Shown in pieces: positions 1 to 6,562 of a stretch of 16,371 nucleotides of DNA. The notes beneath the pieces are model-generated. The model worked only from the letters and a program-made list of their open reading frames with translations, made no database searches and was not told the origin of the DNA. Made by a program: the position numbers and the translations under genes. Each line of letters opens with the position of its first letter. The stretch's first letter is position 1. The DNA is taken from positions 1 through 16,371 of the forward strand of contig JBNJFG010000048.1 of NCBI GenBank assembly GCA_051746665.1. The letters are read 5' to 3'. The DNA comes from Halanaerobium sp051746665. Lineage in GTDB: Bacteria; Bacillota; Halanaerobiia; Halanaerobiales; Halanaerobiaceae.

Positions 1-100
1 TTACGAAGATGATGATTACGATGATGATAATGAAAAAGATGATGATGGAATAGATGTTAAATTTGATATTAAAATTGATTTAAGTGATCTTTTTAATTAA
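1..100 (+). CDS. C-terminal end of an unidentified protein with an Asp-rich tail (partial)
   Basis: Reading from base 2, an open frame runs to a TAA at 98-100 and encodes about 32 residues. It begins with a dense acidic stretch (YEDDDYDDDNEKDDDG) and ends with alternating hydrophobic and charged residues (VKFDIKIDLSDLFN). The start lies outside the window, so the family cannot be named. Two points support a real gene end: the frame stays open to the window edge, and a perfect terminator hairpin follows about 30 bases after the stop. The run of aspartates could be a divalent-cation-binding or disordered tail, or an adaptation to a salty environment; that is inference only. It is convergent with the Spy-like gene downstream. 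Confidence 0.6.
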   Translation, partial: YEDDDYDDDNEKDDDGIDVKFDIKIDLSDLFN

Positions 101-130
101 AAATTATATTAATTGACTTTAAAAATATGT

Positions 131-159
131 AAAAGGCCGGATTTCTCCGGCCTTTTTTT
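131..159. terminator. Bidirectional rho-independent terminator
   Basis: Arms at 131-140 (AAAAGGCCGG) and 147-156 (CCGGCCTTTT) pair perfectly over 10 bp around a 6-base loop. A T-run follows on the plus strand to 159. On the minus strand the A-rich left arm becomes a T-run, so the hairpin can stop transcription from both convergent neighbours. Confidence 0.92.
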
Positions 160-184
160 AATATTTATTCAAATTTTATTAAAT

Positions 185-844
185 TTAGTGGCACCAACCT
201 GCACCAAAACCAAAACCTCTATCATTATAATTTCTGCCGCTTCTAAATCCGTCATTCCTATTTCCAGAAAAACCTCTTCCCATCATTCCATGGCCATAAT
301 TATCAAATCCGCGCTGTCCAAATCCTCTTCCCATCATACCATGACCATAATTATCAAATCCACGCTGTCCAAATTCATTATTATAACGTCCCTGGAAACG
401 CTCTTGATTATTTAACCGGTTTTCTTCAATTAGATTTAATTGTTCTTCAGTTAAAACTTCTGCTATATTTTCTTGATTAGCAGCTCTTTGTTCATCCATC
501 TGTACTAAAATTTCTTCAATTCTATCTTCAACTTCTCCGATTTCAGCATTACTTGCACCACGGAATTCTAAATCTCTCATTTCACGGTTCAAATCTCTGA
601 GCTGATCTCTTAATTCTTCTGTTTCATTATAAAATTCATCTCTTAAATCAGCAATTTCATTAATCTGTTCCTGACTGAGTTCAACTCTATTGTAGCCGAC
701 TCCATAATCCCTTTGTTCTGAATTATATCGTGTTTGATTATTTGCTGCACCCATCTTAGACTGTGTACCCTGAGCAAAAACTGCACCTGTAAATACTGTT
801 CCTAAAACCACCATTACTAATAAAGCTGTTAATAATTTTTTCAT
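185..844 (-). CDS. Spy/CpxP-like periplasmic protein with duplicated Gly/Met/His-rich tail
   Basis: The 219-residue protein starts with a clear signal peptide (MKKLLTALLVMVVLG, likely cleaved after VFA near residue 25). The middle is a charged helical region with two LTxxQ-type motifs, LSQEQ and LTEEQ, flanking Arg/Glu-rich helices (NETEELRDQLRDLNREMRDLE). That arrangement is typical of the Spy/CpxP family of periplasmic chaperones and metal- or envelope-stress sensors. The C-terminal third is low-complexity and holds two identical 17-residue copies (GQRGFDNYGHGMMGRGF), then a Gly/Arg/Asn-rich segment ending in GAGWCH. The His, Met and Cys residues could bind a metal such as copper, but this is inference. 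A good SD (AAGGAGTG, 853-860) sits 8 bases before the ATG. It lies downstream of, and in the same direction as, the protease/DUF2177 genes, after a 146-bp gap with its own candidate promoter. Confidence 0.75.
   Translation of the reverse strand: MKKLLTALLVMVVLGTVFTGAVFAQGTQSKMGAANNQTRYNSEQRDYGVGYNRVELSQEQINEIADLRDEFYNETEELRDQLRDLNREMRDLEFRGASNAEIGEVEDRIEEILVQMDEQRAANQENIAEVLTEEQLNLIEENRLNNQERFQGRYNNEFGQRGFDNYGHGMMGRGFGQRGFDNYGHGMMGRGFSGNRNDGFRSGRNYNDRGFGFGAGWCH
269..370. repeat. Two tandem 51-bp in-frame repeats inside the Spy-like gene
   Basis: Copies at 269-319 and 320-370 differ at 4 of 51 bases. All four changes fall at third codon positions, so both copies encode the identical 17 residues GQRGFDNYGHGMMGRGF. 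Repeat borders coincide with codon borders. Confidence 0.9.
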
Positions 845-942
845 ATCTAATTCACTCCTTAAGTATTTTTTATTTGCTTTTCTTAACTTCTGAGTTCATT
901 ATAGGAGTAAATTATGAAGGAAATATGAATTTTAAAAAATAA

Positions 943-970
943 ACTATAAATACTTAAATTATATTATCAA
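943..970 (-). promoter_or_regulatory. Candidate sigma-A-type promoter for the Spy-like gene
   Basis: On the minus strand a -35-like TTGATA (970-965) and a -10-like TATAGT (948-943) are 16 bases apart. This would give a leader of roughly 90 bases. A perfect TATAAT also lies nearer the gene (903-898) but has no convincing -35. The region is very AT-rich, so chance matches are likely. Confidence 0.35.
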
Positions 971-990
971 AACAGCTTAATATTTTGTTG

Positions 991-1389
991 CTATTTAAAA
1001 TAATTAACTACAACATAACTTAAAAAGGAAGTAAGTCCACCTAAAAAAGTCCCCCAGATAAGATCAATTATAGTAATTGTTAAAGGCCAATCTTTGATTG
1101 TTGCCAGATTGGTTAAATCATAAGTAGAATAAGTAATTAAACCAAAAAACATACCTGCAAATAATGCATACTGCCAGCTGGATATTGCCAGGGCTCTATT
1201 TAAAACAAAGAATACTAATCCCGCAGTAAAAAGTATATAGAATGTAAAAGCAGCTGTCATATTAAAGTTTTCTTTCATCAAAAAACCTAACTGATCTCTA
1301 TACAAATTTTTTGCTACTGCCCCAAGCCAGATAAAATCAATTACTAAAAAAATAATAAATGTAATTAGATAATTTTTTAAAAAAGTCAT
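991..1389 (-). CDS. DUF2177-family integral membrane protein
   Basis: The 132-residue protein is almost entirely hydrophobic, with about four membrane-spanning segments (roughly residues 5-25, 45-65, 70-90 and 104-128). The sequence FGLITYSTYDLTNLATIKDW and the N-terminal DFIWLG are characteristic of the DUF2177 family, whose function is unknown. It starts 4 bases after the stop of the site-2 protease gene. Its SD (AGGAGAGG) lies inside the end of that gene, so the two are almost certainly co-transcribed and probably translationally coupled. No clear hairpin terminator follows it, so transcripts may continue toward the Spy-like gene. I cannot assign a role beyond an inner-membrane protein whose production is tied to the protease. 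Confidence 0.8.
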   Translation of the reverse strand: MTFLKNYLITFIIFLVIDFIWLGAVAKNLYRDQLGFLMKENFNMTAAFTFYILFTAGLVFFVLNRALAISSWQYALFAGMFFGLITYSTYDLTNLATIKDWPLTITIIDLIWGTFLGGLTSFLSYVVVNYFK

Positions 1390-1393
1390 AATT

Positions 1394-2512
1394 CTACTCT
1401 TCCTCTCCTTTTATATTTTCCAACTCTCTAACTCTAATTCCAGTCATTACATCTGAACGGGTTATGATACCTTTTATTTCATCATTCTCCATAACAAGCA
1501 GGCGTCCTATATCCTTTTGAAAAAGCAATTTAAATGCTTCAAATAATTCATCATCCGCTTTTACACAATGCAGATCTGTATTCATAATGCTCTGCACCGG
1601 AGTATTACGATACTCATCCTGCGAAACTTTCCTTGCATCTTCCATTGTAACTATTCCAACAAGCTCATCATTTCTTAAAACGGGAAATCCAGAGTGTTTA
1701 TCTTCCAGCATTTTTTCTAATAAACGATGAATACTCATATTTGCTTGTACAGTTTTAACTTCTCTTGTCATCAAATCTTTAACTTTCAAATTAGATAAAG
1801 CTAATTTAATATTACTAAATTGATGTTCTTGAGAAGCACCTACATAAATGAAAAAAGCAATAAAAACTAACAGAAAATTACCGCTCATAAAACCAAGTAT
1901 CCCGAAAATCCAGGCAAAAATCTTTCCAACTCTGGAAGCAATTTCGGTTGCTCTTCGAAAAGATGTCTTTTGAGCAATTAGTGCTCTTAAAATCCGGCCA
2001 CCATCAGATGGAAAAGCTGGTAAAAGATTAAATATAGCTAGAAATATATTTAGCTGTCCTGTATATAAAATTACCAAACGTAGATCTTCAAACATAAATT
2101 CTGGAGCAAAACGACCAATAAGAACAAAAACTAAACCAATAAACAAACTAGTTAAAGGACCACTAGCAGCAATTTTAACTTCATTTTTTGGGTTTTTAGA
2201 TATTTCTTCAATATTAGCAAGCCCTCCGAATAACATCAAAGTGATATCAGTCGTCTTAACATCTTTGGTTCTAGCTACAAGTGAATGTGCCAGTTCGTGA
2301 ATTAAAATACTACCAAAAAGCATAACTGCCATAATAAAACCTAATAAATAGGGGTTTAAAACTATTTCTCTCCTGACAATATCAGTATTCTCAGTCAGAT
2401 AAATAATATTACTGCCAAATGCCCAGGCAAAAAAAGGTAAGATTATTAATAAACTAACATGAATTTTTACAGGTATTCCAAATAAATGTCCGACTGTAAA
2501 AGAACTTTTCAT
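1394..2512 (-). CDS. Site-2 protease (M50 family) with C-terminal CBS pair
   Basis: This is an intramembrane zinc metalloprotease of about 372 residues. Visible features: an N-terminal membrane segment after the family-typical start (FTVGHLFGIPVKIHVS); the zinc motif HELAH near residues 72-76; the third-ligand motif NLLPAFPSDGG near 162-172, with its Asp; and several further membrane helices. Two cytosolic CBS domains follow at about 242-295 and 305-357 (LKVKDLMTREV and VQSIMNTDLH mark their starts). CBS pairs usually bind adenine nucleotides and may gate the protease. Family members cut membrane proteins such as anti-sigma factors or signal-peptide remnants; the substrate here is unknown. 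I chose the ATG at 2512 because GGGGTG lies 6 bases upstream. In-frame alternatives are an ATG at 2518 and a GTG at 2521. It sits between the GHL10 gene and the DUF2177 gene. Confidence 0.9.
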   Translation of the reverse strand: MKSSFTVGHLFGIPVKIHVSLLIILPFFAWAFGSNIIYLTENTDIVRREIVLNPYLLGFIMAVMLFGSILIHELAHSLVARTKDVKTTDITLMLFGGLANIEEISKNPKNEVKIAASGPLTSLFIGLVFVLIGRFAPEFMFEDLRLVILYTGQLNIFLAIFNLLPAFPSDGGRILRALIAQKTSFRRATEIASRVGKIFAWIFGILGFMSGNFLLVFIAFFIYVGASQEHQFSNIKLALSNLKVKDLMTREVKTVQANMSIHRLLEKMLEDKHSGFPVLRNDELVGIVTMEDARKVSQDEYRNTPVQSIMNTDLHCVKADDELFEAFKLLFQKDIGRLLVMENDEIKGIITRSDVMTGIRVRELENIKGEEE

Positions 2513-2543
2513 ATTCATCACCCCAATTCAGAAATTATAAATA

Positions 2544-4187
2544 TTAATATAGCCGCTTTAAATCAAATAAATAATTAAAATCTGCTTTTAAAACTCTTTT
2601 TACATTTTCTGAAAGTTCTATATTATTTTTATTAATAAATTGTTCAAAATCATTTTCGACTTCTGAATTAACTTGGGCCAAATTATTTAAATAAACTCTA
2701 ATCTTTATAACTGAAGAATTTTCAATTTGCTCTTTTTCTTTAATTAAATCTAATCTTTTTAAAATTAATTTTTGAATACTTCTTAAAGAAGCTGATTTAT
2801 CTTTATAAGGTAAAACTGCCTTATGAGAATAAATCCCCTGAGATAAACTGTGAAAATCTTTTGCCTTCAAATGAGCTGCTGCAAATAAAGAAGCTCCATT
2901 AGGATTTATTTTATTAACTTCCTGCAGCTGATCTAGCATCTGATCAGGTGTTAATTTAAAAACTGATATTCCGGGGTAAAGTGCTTTATTAATCACTTTT
3001 CTATCTTCTTTAATCCAGCGTCCAAGTTCAGAAAATAAGTTTTCTGTATAAGTCATCGGAACCACAAAATCAAGATAATCTTCTTTTAGCCAAAAAGACC
3101 AATTTTGTAGAGCTCGATAACGAGCCTCATCCCTGCCTGGAATAACATCTGCAGATATTAATAAATCGGGATCAGCATTTTTTAATTTTTTAGCTGTCTC
3201 TTTTACCATTTCTGTGACTAAATTTTCTCGATATTCATTCCAGAGAGAAAAATTAGAACTAGAACTTTTAATTTCAAAAGGGTCAATCCCATAATCCTCT
3301 TTAAATCTTTCAACTGTACTTTTATCATAGCCAAAGCTGCCTCGATATTCTTCCGGAAAACGGATATAATCTAAATTAATACCCTGAATATCATAATTTT
3401 CCACTAAATATAAATATCTTTGCTGCAAAAACTCTTTTACATCTTCTCTGGCTGGTGAAAGCCAGGTTGAGTTATGATAACTAACAATATTACCTTCTTT
3501 ATCTTGATTAGCCCATTCTGGATTTTCGCTTAAAATTCGGCCTGGGCTGCCGCTTGTATTTTCATTAAAAACCCAAACCCAGGGATGGATCTCTATTTCT
3601 CTTTTTTTAGCTTCTTCAATTAAAATCTGTAATGGATCTCCCTCCCAGCTGCTAAATTGGCTATCCTGATGGAATAATTCATTATCTGGAATAACTGTCT
3701 TTCCTTTATAAAATGTTTCTGGAAAAATAAGATTAAAGTTTGCCTTTTGAGCAGCATCTAATAACTTCTGCACACCAGCTCTACCATTTAAACTGGCAAA
3801 AGCACCATTATCAAGCCAGAATGCTCTTAGCTGGACCGGTTTTGATTCTATAATTTTCATTCTAATTTGATCTGCTCTATTAGTTATTTCTAATTCTATT
3901 TCTTTAACTGTACGATCTTTTTTTTGCCGATAAGCCTGAAGCTGCTGCTGATATAAGTTATCTAATTCTTCTATATTAGATTCTATTTCTTCAAGATCAA
4001 TTATTCTAAAATCAGACTCAGCTTCTGTTATTTTTTCATTTAAATTATTTAAAGCACGTTCTGCATCTCTAATTTCTAATAATGAGCTGCGGTATTCTTG
4101 TGGTTCAAAATATGCAGCCGAACTAAGAGAATAAAGAAATACTATTGAAATAATAACTGAAATTATTATATTAATTTTTTTATTCAT
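2544..4187 (-). CDS. GHL10/DUF187-family glycoside hydrolase-like protein, exported
   Basis: The protein has about 547 residues. An N-terminal signal or anchor helix (MNKKINIIISVIISIVFLYS) is followed by a charged, probably coiled-coil region at about 30-110. A TIM-barrel-type GHL10 domain spans about 115-430. Diagnostic motifs are RAFWLDNGAF, HPWVWVFNE, STWLSPA, GINLDYIRFP and VPMTYTEN. About 120 further helical residues follow. GHL10 proteins are putative glycosidases; E. coli DigH cleaves peptidoglycan strands stripped of peptides, so cell-wall glycan is a reasonable substrate guess. I chose the ATG at 4187 because GAGGAG lies 7 bases upstream; an upstream in-frame ATG at 4202 is less well placed. 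The start overlaps the binding-protein gene by 8 bases, which implies translational coupling. The coiled coil between membrane helix and catalytic domain is less usual. Confidence 0.85.
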   Translation of the reverse strand: MNKKINIIISVIISIVFLYSLSSAAYFEPQEYRSSLLEIRDAERALNNLNEKITEAESDFRIIDLEEIESNIEELDNLYQQQLQAYRQKKDRTVKEIELEITNRADQIRMKIIESKPVQLRAFWLDNGAFASLNGRAGVQKLLDAAQKANFNLIFPETFYKGKTVIPDNELFHQDSQFSSWEGDPLQILIEEAKKREIEIHPWVWVFNENTSGSPGRILSENPEWANQDKEGNIVSYHNSTWLSPAREDVKEFLQQRYLYLVENYDIQGINLDYIRFPEEYRGSFGYDKSTVERFKEDYGIDPFEIKSSSSNFSLWNEYRENLVTEMVKETAKKLKNADPDLLISADVIPGRDEARYRALQNWSFWLKEDYLDFVVPMTYTENLFSELGRWIKEDRKVINKALYPGISVFKLTPDQMLDQLQEVNKINPNGASLFAAAHLKAKDFHSLSQGIYSHKAVLPYKDKSASLRSIQKLILKRLDLIKEKEQIENSSVIKIRVYLNNLAQVNSEVENDFEQFINKNNIELSENVKRVLKADFNYLFDLKRLY

Positions 4188-5478
4188 CATTATTCTCCTC
4201 ATTATTATTTTCCTTATTTAAAATCTGATTCCATTCTTTTTCCATATTTGCTAATGCTTCTGCAGCACTAATTTTATTTACAAACGCTCTGGCAAACTGT
4301 TCATCCATTATCCTTATTAGTTTATCTGCCTGAGGGTGCATTAAAGTTAAATCTTTATTTTTAGATAACTGTTTTCTTAAAATCTTTTGAGCTTCATTTT
4401 CAAGAGATATTCCGGAAGTAGTTTCAGTTATAATTTCTTCTTCTTTTAACTCAAAATCTGCTTCCTGGTTAAGAGCTGAAGATAAAATAGAACTACGCTG
4501 ACTAAACTCATGCTGTGACTCGGCTGAGGTTATAAGATAAGCAAACTCTGCAGCTTCTTTTTTGTAATCTGCTCCTTTAGGAATCACTAAATTCATTAGT
4601 GGTGAATTAATTAAACCAGCTTCAGATGTTGGGATAACTGCCAGAGCAGTTTGTTCTTTTAAATATTGTGATTCATTTTCAATTGAATCTAAAAATTGGG
4701 GTGCTGTAAACAAAATAGCCAAATCATTTTTTTTATAGCGCTCTAAAGCAATATTAAAGCCTGAACTTAAAGTATCTTTAGGGATTACACCTTTTTTTGC
4801 CAGTTTTTGATATTTAGTAATTATTCTTTGAGCTGCCGCTGTATTAAAAGCTGCTTTTGTTCTTTCATTATCATTTTTAAATAAATCGATACCTGCTTCT
4901 ATAAATTCATGATGAATTTTTATCTGAGGCATTAAGGCATAAACTCCTGTTTTTTTAGTTATTTTTTCAGCAATTTCAAATAGTTGATCACGATCTTTAA
5001 TTATAGTTTCTGGATCTAGTTCAGCAATTTTAAATATTTCCTGATTATAGGCCATTAGTTTAGAACTAACATACCAGGGAAAAGCATAATACTTACCTTC
5101 ATATAAACCGTTATCCCAAAGTAAAGGATAAAAATTTTGACTATAATCCTGCTTTAAATCAGAAATTGGATATAATAAATCTTCTTTTAACAGTGAGGAC
5201 ATCAATTGTGGTGAGAGATTAACTACTTCTGGTACATCTCCCACTGCAATACGATAACGAAGTTTCTGATTAATTGAAGAAAAATTAGTATCTTCCCAGA
5301 TAATCTTAAAATCAGGGTTTTTAGTTTCAAATTCTTCTATTTTTTCTAAAAAATAATCATCATATTGAGGCCTTAAACTGATAGTCCAAAATTCTATTTC
5401 TTTTTCTGCCTGTATTGCTGCTGAAAATAAGAGCATTATAGCTATACTAATTAAAATTATTTCTTTTATTTTTGACAT
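4180..5478 (-). CDS. Family-1 extracellular solute-binding protein (carbohydrate ABC type)
   Basis: The 432-residue protein has a signal peptide (MSKIKEIILISIAIMLLFSA, likely cut after IQA near residue 24) with no lipobox cysteine, so it should be a soluble periplasmic protein. The mature start KEIEFWTIS, the early motif EIEEFETKNPDFKI, the segment GDVPEVVNLSP and the pattern GLYEGKYYAFPWY near residue 125 match the SBP_bac_1 family that binds mono- or oligosaccharides for ABC importers. No permease or ATPase gene is adjacent. Its stop overlaps the start of the GHL10 hydrolase instead. The pair might therefore handle a glycan that the hydrolase releases, or the protein may have a non-transport role; this is inference. 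The SD AAAGGAG sits before the ATG. The leader contains a long hairpin, annotated separately. It ends in an Asn/Glu-rich tail. Confidence 0.85.
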   Translation of the reverse strand: MSKIKEIILISIAIMLLFSAAIQAEKEIEFWTISLRPQYDDYFLEKIEEFETKNPDFKIIWEDTNFSSINQKLRYRIAVGDVPEVVNLSPQLMSSLLKEDLLYPISDLKQDYSQNFYPLLWDNGLYEGKYYAFPWYVSSKLMAYNQEIFKIAELDPETIIKDRDQLFEIAEKITKKTGVYALMPQIKIHHEFIEAGIDLFKNDNERTKAAFNTAAAQRIITKYQKLAKKGVIPKDTLSSGFNIALERYKKNDLAILFTAPQFLDSIENESQYLKEQTALAVIPTSEAGLINSPLMNLVIPKGADYKKEAAEFAYLITSAESQHEFSQRSSILSSALNQEADFELKEEEIITETTSGISLENEAQKILRKQLSKNKDLTLMHPQADKLIRIMDEQFARAFVNKISAAEALANMEKEWNQILNKENNNEENNDE

Positions 5479-5538
5479 ATTTGTTCTCCTTTATAAACTG
5501 CTTTATCTAAATTAATCTAAGCATTAAAACAACCAAAT

Positions 5539-5576
5539 GGCAAAAACCTCTCTTATCAATGAGAGAGGCTCTTACC
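5539..5576 (-). terminator. Long 15-bp hairpin: terminator or leader attenuator before the binding-protein gene
   Basis: On the minus strand, arms at 5576-5562 (GGTAAGAGCCTCTCT) and 5553-5539 (AGAGAGGTTTTTGCC) pair over 15 positions, three of them G-U, around an 8-base loop. The T5 run lies inside the right arm rather than after the stem. It lies about 80 bases after the lipid kinase stop and about 60 bases before the binding-protein ATG. It could terminate the kinase transcript. If the promoter near 5605-5634 is real, it would instead sit in the leader of the solute-binding operon as an attenuator or stability element. I did not recognise any known riboswitch core around it. Confidence 0.55.
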
Positions 5577-5604
5577 TGGCAGCAGAGTAAATTAGATTTC
5601 TAAG

Positions 5605-5634
5605 TATATAATATAATTAGAGATAATTTGTAAA
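5605..5634 (-). promoter_or_regulatory. Weak candidate promoter for the solute-binding/GHL10/protease operon
   Basis: The minus strand carries TTTACA (5634-5629) and TATATA (5610-5605), 18 bases apart, in very AT-rich sequence. If used, transcription would begin near 5598 and include the long hairpin. Matches are moderate and alternatives exist closer to the gene. Confidence 0.3.
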
Positions 5635-5654
5635 TTTCCTGCTTTAGTTAATAA

Positions 5655-6548
5655 TTATGCTGTAAAAACTTTTTGAGCTGAAGGAATTAATTTAATTTCT
5701 AAAGGAAAAGCAGGTCCTTTTTCACCATCAATATCACAGTACTGTTCCTTTGTTTTGTTTAACATAGTTATTTTTAAATAATTATCCTGCAGGTAGATTA
5801 AATTATCATTTTTAATATCTTTACCATTAAACAGATCAGCTGCTGCTGAACTAAGTTTTAAAATATTGCCGGTTTTAACTGCCAGTAAATCAAATAAACC
5901 ATCATCAATTGAAGCTAATTTAGCAACATTTTTAAATCCTCCGGCATCTTTACTATTAAATACAAAAAAACCTAAAAAATCACCTTCAATAACTCTTTCT
6001 GAACATTCTATTTTTAAATTCATTGATTTAATATTAGGTAATTCTTTTAATCCCTGCAGATAATAGGCTGCTTTACCAAGCCTATTTTTCATATCAGTTT
6101 CTGTTCCATGAGCTATTTGAGAAATAATACCGCCTACACAGACATTTAAAAAATATCTGTCATTTACTTTGCCTACATCGATTTCTCTAATATTCCAGTC
6201 CAGAATTCTTTTAATGCTTTTTTCTATATTCTGAGTCATACCTAAAAAAGACGCAAAATCATTAGCAGTCCCAGCCGGAATAATTCCCAGTGGTAGATCA
6301 ATTTCTTTTTTTTGCAGTAAATCCAGCATTTCGCTGGCTGAGCCATCACCACCAGCAACAATAACAGCTTCAAAATCATCATCAATATCCTTTAAAGCTT
6401 CTCCAAAATCACCTGGTTCCATACTTCTAAATATATCTACTTTAAATCCAGCCGCCTGAAAATCTTTTAAAAACAGATCTAAATAAGAATTAAAAGATTG
6501 ATCACCAGCTGCCGGGTTATAAATTAATTTGATTTTTTTGTTAAGCAT
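5655..6548 (-). CDS. YegS/BmrU-family diacylglycerol/lipid kinase
   Basis: The 297-residue protein has the standard length and motifs of the soluble DAGK-catalytic-domain lipid kinases. It has an N-terminal nucleotide-binding start (IKLIYNPAAG), the GGDGS motif at about 66-70 (usually GGDGT), PAGTANDFA at about 91-99, FLNVCVGG, and the C-terminal DIDGEKG motif that helps bind metal and phosphate. These enzymes phosphorylate diacylglycerol or related lipids with ATP at the inner membrane face, returning diacylglycerol to phospholipid synthesis. The gene starts 14 bases after the aldo/keto reductase stop, with an SD (AGGAGT) between them, so the two form an operon. The Thr-to-Ser change is conservative and need not affect activity. 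Confidence 0.92.
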   Translation of the reverse strand: MLNKKIKLIYNPAAGDQSFNSYLDLFLKDFQAAGFKVDIFRSMEPGDFGEALKDIDDDFEAVIVAGGDGSASEMLDLLQKKEIDLPLGIIPAGTANDFASFLGMTQNIEKSIKRILDWNIREIDVGKVNDRYFLNVCVGGIISQIAHGTETDMKNRLGKAAYYLQGLKELPNIKSMNLKIECSERVIEGDFLGFFVFNSKDAGGFKNVAKLASIDDGLFDLLAVKTGNILKLSSAAADLFNGKDIKNDNLIYLQDNYLKITMLNKTKEQYCDIDGEKGPAFPLEIKLIPSAQKVFTA

Positions 6549-6562
6549 CTAATCAACTCCTA

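Noticed and set aside
269..370. Tandem repeats considered as a CRISPR-like or mobile repeat
   Set aside because: The copies are directly adjacent with no spacer, in frame, and encode identical residues, so they are an intragenic duplication.
113..415. Plus-strand open frame of 100 codons opposite the Spy-like gene
   Set aside because: It is the antisense of a repeat-containing gene with a signal peptide, good SD and family motifs. Its product is low-complexity Ser/Ile/Lys, and its start lies just before the terminator hairpin.
914..928. Four-codon plus-strand ORF (MKEI) with an AGGAG ahead of it
   Set aside because: Too short to support, and it lies in the divergent-looking AT-rich leader of the Spy-like gene with no reason for plus-strand transcription.
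5866..6063. Plus-strand open frame of 65 codons inside the lipid kinase
   Set aside because: No SD, no family resemblance, and fully antisense to a gene with all expected motifs.
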